Assembly (NCBI GenBank): GCA_036392795.1 | Contig: DASVXH010000016.1 | Span: 1 to 10,192, forward strand | Direction of reading: 5' to 3' | Length of the DNA: 10,192 bases | Origin: JARIHD01 sp036392795 | GTDB lineage: Bacteria > Patescibacteriota > Saccharimonadia > Saccharimonadales > UBA4665 | Notes under the pieces: model-generated | The model's database searches: none | What the model saw: the letters and a program-made list of their open reading frames with translations, nothing else | Told to the model about the DNA's origin: nothing | Translations under genes and position numbers: made by a program | Shown: piece after piece, positions 5,391 through 10,192 of the stretch | Numbering within the stretch: position 1 is the first letter of the stretch | Layout of the letters: every line of letters starts with the position of its first letter

Positions 5391-5476
5391 GGTGCGGACG
5401 AGAGGACTTGAACCTCCACGAGTGTAACCTCACTAGTACCTGAAACTAGCGCGTCTACCAATTCCGCCACGTCCGC
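5390..5476 (-). tRNA. tRNA-Leu (anticodon CAG)
   Basis: On the minus strand GCGGACG pairs with CGTCCGC, followed by A and an encoded CCA. The anticodon stem CTAGT/ACTAG is perfect and the loop TTCAGGT places CAG at 34-36, reading CUG. A long variable arm (GAGGTTACACTC) marks a class II leucine tRNA. The acceptor, D and T regions match the tRNA-Leu(GAG) at 330-414 over two blocks of about 32 bp; only the anticodon arm and variable arm differ. Confidence 0.97.
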
Positions 5477-5493
5477 ATGCGGGAATAGAGGTC

Positions 5494-5522
5494 ATTGTAC
5501 CGCAAAACCTATACTCAGGCAA
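5494..5522 (-). promoter_or_regulatory. Promoter of tRNA-Leu(CAG)
   Basis: On the minus strand TTGCCT (5522-5517) and TACAAT (5499-5494) are separated by 17 nt. The tRNA 5' end is 17 nt beyond the -10. The layout is the same as at the first tRNA-Leu (436-464), which supports both calls. Confidence 0.65.
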
Positions 5523-5543
5523 GTAGCGTCGCCTTACCGGGTT

Positions 5544-7331
5544 TTACTCTACCTGGGACTTCCGTTCCTGTCGGATCATCCACTCATGGACGTTAGTAAA
5601 TCGTTCCACTTCACTATTAATAGCATGCTCGTTCAGGCCGTATACCGTGCCGTGGGTTACATACAAAAATCGCGGCTGATACAGGCCAACGGCTGGCGCA
5701 TCACTTTGCCAAGCCTGCAAAAATGGCTGGTACTTAACGGCACGCAAACCAGCGTCAGAGCGAGTTCGTCCGGCTTGTAAGGCCGCATCAGCCGCAGGAG
5801 AGCGATATTCCGAAAAATTCAAACGGGTTTCCGAACGTACGTCGGCGTTTTTACTATCCCAATATACGTATACATCAGGATCTTTACCAATCGAAATGCC
5901 GTAAAGCAGCACATCATAGCCACGAGATGATGACGATAAGGTTGTCTGAAAATCCGTGGTCGTTTCCAGACGAATCTGCAAATCAACACCCGCCTTGCGC
6001 CACTGTCTTTGCATTTCATAAGCTACATTGGCGTACTCGCTCGAATCTTGAGCAGTTAGCATCAAACGCAGCGGCTGTCCGGCTTTGGCACGCAACCCTT
6101 TCTCATTCATTACCCAGCCAGCGCTATCCAGCAATGCGTTGGCACTAGCCAGGTCATAAGGCGCCTGCTGATAAGTCGGATTGTAGCCTATTTGCCCTAG
6201 TAGCAGCGGTTCTTTTACCGGTAATGCCGGATATTCCAGCCGACCGGTAATTGCTGACGTATCAGTTGCGCGGACGAGAGCCTGTCGAATCCTGGCATCA
6301 CCTAGAAATTCACTTGTCGTTCTAAAAAAACCCATAACAGCGGCGGTCATCGGCAAGTTATACGCTCGGATTGTACTGCTGCGCGTAAATTCCGGCGGCA
6401 TAACGGACAGCCCGGCCATCGCGTTTACTTCATGCTTGCGAAAACTCTCGATCAGCCGATCCTCGTCGCGAAAAGAATGGATCACAAATCTCCCAAGCTT
6501 TGGCTTACCGGCGTGGTATTTATCAAATGGATCCAGTGCTATTTGTTCTTCGCGCTCGCTAGCAGCCACACCGGATACCTCCAGCGTGGTCAGTCTAAAT
6601 GGCCCGGCACCAACTGGTTGCGTTGTATTAAACGGCAGTGTCCGGAGCGAACGCATCGACTTACCTGCAAGCGCATGCTTCGGAATAATGCCGGTAGTCA
6701 GCGAATAAGGAAAGGCGCTCAGCTGACCCGGCAATGTAAATGTCACCGTTCGAACGTCGGTCGCTTGAACCTTAATACCTTGCCAGCTGGCTCGCAAAGG
6801 TGACTGAGCATCTGGATTCTGAATAACCGTGTAAGTGAATACGACATCGGCAGAGGTTAAGGGCTTTCCATCATGCCAGGTGAGGCCCGGCCGCAATTTG
6901 ACCGTATATGTATTTCCGGTTTGGGCAATCGATTCCGCTAGATCACCCACCAGGTTATTCTTGTGGTCATAGGTGAACAAACCGGCAAACAGCAGCTTAG
7001 ACACGGCATTATCGACTGCACTCGCCGCATAAATAGGATTCGCGTTAGTGAATGAACCCACAATACCTTCGCTATACGTGCCGCCCGGAACAGGGCTGGG
7101 AACCTGATAGTAGGCGCCAAGCGCCCTTATTTGTCCCACCACACAACCCGCCAATAAGCCCAATAGCACCAGCCAGGTCACCACAAAGCGGCGAACATCA
7201 GCCAAACGCTCAAGCCGTCGAAAAAAATTGCGCTCCAGACCTTGTTCAGCCTGCTGACTCAACTCCTCAACCTGTATTTTGCGCAAGCGGAGGCGTCGGC
7301 GGAAGCGAAGCTTGAAAGCACGAGTTACCAT
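5544..7331 (-). CDS. Peptide-type ABC transporter substrate-binding protein (SBP family 5)
   Basis: A 595-aa extracellular solute-binding protein of the OppA/DppA family (SBP_bac_5), which captures oligopeptides for an ABC importer. The mature domain runs from about residue 83 to 575. Family features are GGTYSEGIVGSFTNANPIY, LFAGLFTYD, and TYTVKLRPGLTWHDGKPLTSADVVFT in adjoining blocks. The N-terminus is unusual: 48 residues rich in Arg/Lys with an amphipathic stretch (about 19-47) precede one membrane helix (49-67). The helix contains LAGC (60-63), a perfect lipobox at C63, but the n-region is far longer than in normal lipoproteins. It could be a lipoprotein or an uncleaved membrane anchor. 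It lies 11 nt after secG. No permease or ATPase gene is in the window. The ATG at 7331 lacks a clear SD and is probably coupled to secG. Confidence 0.88.
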   Translation of the reverse strand: MVTRAFKLRFRRRLRLRKIQVEELSQQAEQGLERNFFRRLERLADVRRFVVTWLVLLGLLAGCVVGQIRALGAYYQVPSPVPGGTYSEGIVGSFTNANPIYAASAVDNAVSKLLFAGLFTYDHKNNLVGDLAESIAQTGNTYTVKLRPGLTWHDGKPLTSADVVFTYTVIQNPDAQSPLRASWQGIKVQATDVRTVTFTLPGQLSAFPYSLTTGIIPKHALAGKSMRSLRTLPFNTTQPVGAGPFRLTTLEVSGVAASEREEQIALDPFDKYHAGKPKLGRFVIHSFRDEDRLIESFRKHEVNAMAGLSVMPPEFTRSSTIRAYNLPMTAAVMGFFRTTSEFLGDARIRQALVRATDTSAITGRLEYPALPVKEPLLLGQIGYNPTYQQAPYDLASANALLDSAGWVMNEKGLRAKAGQPLRLMLTAQDSSEYANVAYEMQRQWRKAGVDLQIRLETTTDFQTTLSSSSRGYDVLLYGISIGKDPDVYVYWDSKNADVRSETRLNFSEYRSPAADAALQAGRTRSDAGLRAVKYQPFLQAWQSDAPAVGLYQPRFLYVTHGTVYGLNEHAINSEVERFTNVHEWMIRQERKSQVE

Positions 7332-7342
7332 AGGCGGCAGTG

Positions 7343-7561
7343 TTAACCGGCTACAACACCCAAAATAAGCGACGCAGCAAAGATAATAGCCATAATAATC
7401 GTAACCTGGTGCACACTTTTGTCGGTACCACGGCGTACCATATTCACCTCGCCACCACCACCCAAACCAGCTCCAAGCGAGGCGCCGCGTGTCTGAATCA
7501 AAATCAGAAACGTCATAATTATCATTGAGATAAGGGTAATCCAGTCAAAAATGTTATTCAT
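7343..7561 (-). CDS. secG: Preprotein translocase subunit SecG
   Basis: A 72-aa protein with the SecG layout. A first membrane helix (about 5-23) is followed by the conserved cytosolic loop (IQTRGASLGAGLGGGGE, 22-38) and the RRGTDK motif (43-48). A second helix follows (about 52-71). SecG is the accessory subunit of the SecYEG channel and assists SecA-driven export. The start codon shares its A with the stop of the upstream gene (TAATG), a classic coupling signal. The substrate-binding protein, itself a Sec substrate, follows after 11 nt. Length is at the short end for the family, normal for Gram-positive-like and reduced genomes. Confidence 0.92.
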   Translation of the reverse strand: MNNIFDWITLISMIIMTFLILIQTRGASLGAGLGGGGEVNMVRRGTDKSVHQVTIIMAIIFAASLILGVVAG

Positions 7562-7932
7562 TATTTCTCTCTAATCTCCAATATTGCAGTCACTAAATAG
7601 TTTACCAGCCCAATGATCATACCGGCAAGTATTGCCCACCAAAAACCCGCAATATGCAGCGATGGATACAGCCAACTCACCAAAAACACCATAAAGCCAT
7701 TTATAAATACCATAAAAATACCCAGAGTGAACAGAATGGCGGGCAGTGACAAAATAACCACGATTGGTCGAATAACAGCATTTACCAGCGCCAAAATAAG
7801 TCCGGCAATAATAATTACCCACAGGCTGCTGCCATAATCGAGACGTGAGCCCAAAAGACCGGCCGCAATCCACAGCCCCAAACTGCAAACCAGCCAACGT
7901 ACCAAAAAACGGTAAATAATGCCGTGATTCAT
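7561..7932 (-). CDS. Phage holin family 4_2-type (PF04020) membrane protein
   Basis: A 123-aa very hydrophobic protein with four predicted membrane helices at about 5-26, 34-52, 56-82 and 90-116. Family hallmarks are NAVIRPIVVILSLP (50-63), FTLGIF and VFINGF, typical of the PF04020 family. That family is named after phage holins but found in most bacteria as a chromosomal membrane protein of unknown role. Start chosen at 7932 (MNHGIIYRFLVRW), where the first helix begins as in family members. A start at 7974 would add 14 Asn/His-rich residues and overlap the upstream peptidase by 29 nt. With 7932 the gap is 13 nt. No SD is visible. It ends in TAATG with secG. No other phage genes are present, so a lysis function is unlikely. 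Confidence 0.88.
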   Translation of the reverse strand: MNHGIIYRFLVRWLVCSLGLWIAAGLLGSRLDYGSSLWVIIIAGLILALVNAVIRPIVVILSLPAILFTLGIFMVFINGFMVFLVSWLYPSLHIAGFWWAILAGMIIGLVNYLVTAILEIREK

Positions 7933-7945
7933 ATTATTATCGTTA

Positions 7946-9172
7946 TTATACCAGTTCCCGTGAAAGTGCGGCACTCAAATTCGTATAACCGTCTGCCGTT
8001 ATTAGTACATCGTCTTCGATGCGGATGCCGATTTCTTCATCCGGAATATAAATACCGGGCTCAACCGTCATAACTACGCCGGGCTCAAGCGGATGGTCGT
8101 AATCCCCGCCATCATGCGTGTCTAGGCCCAAAAAGTGGGACGTCGAATGGGGATAAAAATGACGCACTCGATCATGTTCAATAGTTTTTATCAGTCCCAG
8201 TTCGCGCAGCTTTTCGCCCATAAATGCTTCGATTTGTTTTTCGTAGTCACGCAGTATAACCCCAGGCTTCAACAGAGAGAACGCATAATCCTGAACTTCT
8301 TTGACCGCATCATACACCTGCTGCTGACGACGGGAGGGGTTGCCGCCCAGCGCTACCGTTCGCGTAATATCCGCAGCATAAAAATCAACCGACGCTCCGA
8401 CATCCAGCACCAGCAGTTCGCCCGTAGCAAGCGCGCCATTATTGGCGATGTAATGCATATTACAGGCATGGCTACCACTTGCAACGATAGACGGGAAGGC
8501 ATTACCCATTGCACCGGTGCGTCGAAAGCCTCGAAGTAAATCCGCCTCAATCTCGTATTCGTAACTGTATTTAGCCAGCTGTTTGGGACGAGTTATGTCC
8601 TTTAGCGTCGCGATAGTTAGATCAATTGCCCGCTGTAAAGCATCAATTTCGATGGGTTGTTTGACCATTCGCATGCGCGACAGATGCGTACGCAGGTCCA
8701 ACAGTTCTATTTGCGGATTAATTTCTTTGATGCGTTGATGCAAATCAGCACGCGAGGGATTGGTATAGAGCCCCAAATATTCTATATAACGGGGCGCGGC
8801 TCCCAGCGTAGCCACGTGCTGCACCTTATGTAGACGGTTCTGCAGCTGCCTCCAGCCTTCTTTTTCGGACATGATAGTCGTGATACCAGAGGTGCGTTTT
8901 AGAGCGTCCAAATCTATTGCGCCGTCAAATTGCTCAACAACCGTTTCGCGATTAGGTACAATCAGATATTCTTTGCCCTTGTCCATCACCAGGATCACCC
9001 CTGGCACATCAATCCCCGTTAGATACAAAAAGTTACGGTCCTGATGAAAAGGAAATGATGCGTCACTGCCCATCTGCAGCAGCCCGTGCGCCGAAATAAC
9101 GATGGGCGCTGTACCGGTAAAAAGTTGGCGCAGCCGTTCGCGGTTCCCTGCAAAAAAATCGCTCGTAAACAT
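7946..9172 (-). CDS. pepP: Xaa-Pro aminopeptidase, M24B family
   Basis: A 408-aa protein with an N-terminal creatinase-like domain (about 1-165, with QDRNFLYLTGID typical of aminopeptidase P) and a C-terminal pita-bread M24 domain (about 170-400). All five metal ligands of the family are visible: D257 (LLVLDVGA), D268 (AADITRT), H346 (HSTSHFLGLD), E371 (TVEPGIY) and E386 (IRIEDDVL). The accessory histidines H240 (NMHY) and H353 (DTHD) are also present. The enzyme removes N-terminal residues preceding proline, using two Mn/Zn ions, in the cytosol. No signal peptide is present. Neighbours are uvrC upstream (91-nt gap) and a PF04020-secG-substrate-binding-protein run downstream, so it may digest imported peptides. 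The start at 9172 has no SD. A prolidase role is possible but less likely given the N-terminal domain. Confidence 0.93.
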   Translation of the reverse strand: MFTSDFFAGNRERLRQLFTGTAPIVISAHGLLQMGSDASFPFHQDRNFLYLTGIDVPGVILVMDKGKEYLIVPNRETVVEQFDGAIDLDALKRTSGITTIMSEKEGWRQLQNRLHKVQHVATLGAAPRYIEYLGLYTNPSRADLHQRIKEINPQIELLDLRTHLSRMRMVKQPIEIDALQRAIDLTIATLKDITRPKQLAKYSYEYEIEADLLRGFRRTGAMGNAFPSIVASGSHACNMHYIANNGALATGELLVLDVGASVDFYAADITRTVALGGNPSRRQQQVYDAVKEVQDYAFSLLKPGVILRDYEKQIEAFMGEKLRELGLIKTIEHDRVRHFYPHSTSHFLGLDTHDGGDYDHPLEPGVVMTVEPGIYIPDEEIGIRIEDDVLITADGYTNLSAALSRELV

Positions 9173-9263
9173 GCAACTAGCGTACCATACTTTGCCTAGG
9201 GGTGGTCACTTTAAAATACGCAGCAAGGTCAAATGGAGGCTCATCATTAAGCGGACCACACAT

Positions 9264-10192
9264 TTACCGCTTTGATGCCGGTCCCAGATATTGCTTAACC
9301 AAAGCTGCTTTCTTTTCGCCCAAAATCACTGCGATATCCGCCACAGACGCCTCTTGAACACCGCGAACACTGCCAAATGTTCTAATGAGTTTTTTACGCG
9401 TCGCCGGACCAATTCCTGGCACTTCGTCCAATACACTCGATACTTGGCGCTTGGCTTTGAGCGTTGAATGATAGCTCACGGCAAAGCGATGCGATTCGTC
9501 ACGGATACGTTGTAGCAATTTGACCAGATTGGTGTTATGCGGCACGTTGACCAGAATAAAATCGTCGCTTTCAGTAGCAAAACCACCTAATTTTTGCAGT
9601 GTTACCAGACTAAGCGCTACGTTTGATTTTTGTTTTTGGATGACAATCTGCTCTTCGCGTTTAGCCAGCCCAATAAATGGGATCCGCTCGCATCTCATTT
9701 CGTCACGAGCACGAATTGCCGCATCCAACTGGCCTTTTCCACCATCGATCAAAAATAGACTGGGCACACCCCAGGCGCTGCGATTTTTTTCGCTCAAACG
9801 CCGCTTGATGGTCTCGTTCATATTATAAAAATCGTTGTTGTGATCTTTTTTGGTTTTGAATTTACGATACTCGCCCTTGTCGCTGACACCATTAGTAAAC
9901 ACAACCATGCTGGCCACCACATCAGTACCCTGCATATGTGAAATATCGTAGCCTTCGATGCGCCGTGGAAACGTCTCCAGGCGCAGCAAATCGACCAGCT
10001 CCGTCAGAGCATGGTCCTTACTGATGTCCAAAAACTCCTTATCACTAAAAATAATTTGTTTGTGCAAATTTTGCAGCGCGAACAGCTGATTGCGCATTTT
10101 GGCCGCCGCTTCGTAGTCTTGTAATTTAGCGGCCCGTTTCATGTCGCGCTCCAGCTCTTTTTCGATAGTTTGACGCTTGCCCTCTATAACAG
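9264..10192 (-). CDS. uvrC: Excinuclease ABC subunit C (UvrC), C-terminal part
   Basis: The gene runs off the right edge; 308 C-terminal residues are present. The reading frame continues past the Met codon at 10142 to the window end (encoding VIEGKRQTIEKELERD before that Met), so 10142 is not the start. Numbered from that Met: the UVR domain, which binds UvrB, covers about 1-30 (MKRAAKLQDYEAAAKMRNQL). The RNase H-like 5'-incision nuclease domain follows, with GYDISHMQG (64-72, Asp66), LFLIDGGKGQLDAA (129-142, Asp133) and IRDESHRFA (213-221, His218). Tandem helix-hairpin-helix repeats follow (about 238-287, VPGIGPATRKKL). The N-terminal GIY-YIG 3'-incision nuclease would lie outside the window. 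UvrC makes both cuts in nucleotide excision repair. A 91-nt gap separates it from pepP, with no clear terminator. Confidence 0.95.
   Translation of the reverse strand, partial: VIEGKRQTIEKELERDMKRAAKLQDYEAAAKMRNQLFALQNLHKQIIFSDKEFLDISKDHALTELVDLLRLETFPRRIEGYDISHMQGTDVVASMVVFTNGVSDKGEYRKFKTKKDHNNDFYNMNETIKRRLSEKNRSAWGVPSLFLIDGGKGQLDAAIRARDEMRCERIPFIGLAKREEQIVIQKQKSNVALSLVTLQKLGGFATESDDFILVNVPHNTNLVKLLQRIRDESHRFAVSYHSTLKAKRQVSSVLDEVPGIGPATRKKLIRTFGSVRGVQEASVADIAVILGEKKAALVKQYLGPASKR

Noticed and set aside
6432..6803. Long plus-strand frames inside the substrate-binding protein gene
   Set aside because: Shadow frames antisense to a strongly supported SBP family 5 gene; no SD and no recognisable domain.
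7561..7932. Phage origin suggested by the holin family name
   Set aside because: PF04020 proteins are widespread chromosomal proteins, and no other phage gene, integrase or lysin is present.
7942..7953. Extended -10 (TGGTATAAT) on the minus strand before the PF04020 gene
   Set aside because: The bases are also the Leu-Val-stop codons of pepP and no -35 is present. It may be a weak internal promoter, but it is not supported enough to annotate.
8135..8539. 134-codon plus-strand frame
   Set aside because: Antisense to the M24 catalytic domain, which has all its metal ligands; no SD.
9173..9263. GTGGTC/GACCAC inverted repeat in the uvrC-pepP gap
   Set aside because: A 6-bp stem with a loop of about 50 nt and no T-run; not a convincing terminator or operator.

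Overview
The window reads as a chromosomal segment of a small-genome bacterium using the standard genetic code: TGA closes one gene, and every tryptophan codon I checked is TGG. Gene content and style suggest Candidatus Saccharibacteria (TM7) or a close Patescibacteria relative. Pointers are a short SecG, a PF04020 four-helix membrane protein, a substrate-binding protein on a long basic N-terminal anchor, a minimal Crp/Fnr regulator, CCA-encoding tRNA genes, and several genes without Shine-Dalgarno (SD) sites. The assignment is inference; no marker gene settles it.

Left part (1-2214): the end of a small unknown gene, a bidirectional terminator, a tRNA-Leu(GAG) with its own promoter, and a GlcD/D-lactate-dehydrogenase-type FAD oxidoreductase, both on the minus strand. 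A compact divergent promoter region separates the oxidoreductase from the next gene.

Middle part (2215-5476): an accessory-looking set lying between two tRNA-Leu genes. Two diverged paralogues of an uncharacterised HExxH protein (2215-2880 plus, 4559-5185 minus) point toward each other. Both carry HET[KR]HW, a hydrophobic hairpin and a downstream PWE..A motif, an order resembling membrane zincins such as M48/HtpX. Between them lie a KGG-motif stress protein (minus), a divergently transcribed Crp/Fnr-family regulator (plus), an unlisted 50-codon ORF with a strong SD, and a DUF378 two-helix membrane protein. The layout suggests a small stress or envelope module, with the regulator possibly controlling its neighbours. 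A minus-strand tRNA-Leu(CAG) with promoter and an abutting 16-bp perfect inverted-repeat terminator closes this part.

Right part (5477-10192): a tightly packed minus-strand gene string, read from the right edge: uvrC (5' end off the window), an M24B Xaa-Pro aminopeptidase, a PF04020 membrane protein, secG, and a family 5 peptide-type substrate-binding protein. The last four are spaced 13 nt, 1-nt overlap (TAATG) and 11 nt apart, so they are probably co-transcribed. They link protein export, peptide capture and proline-peptide breakdown, which would suit an organism living on external peptides.
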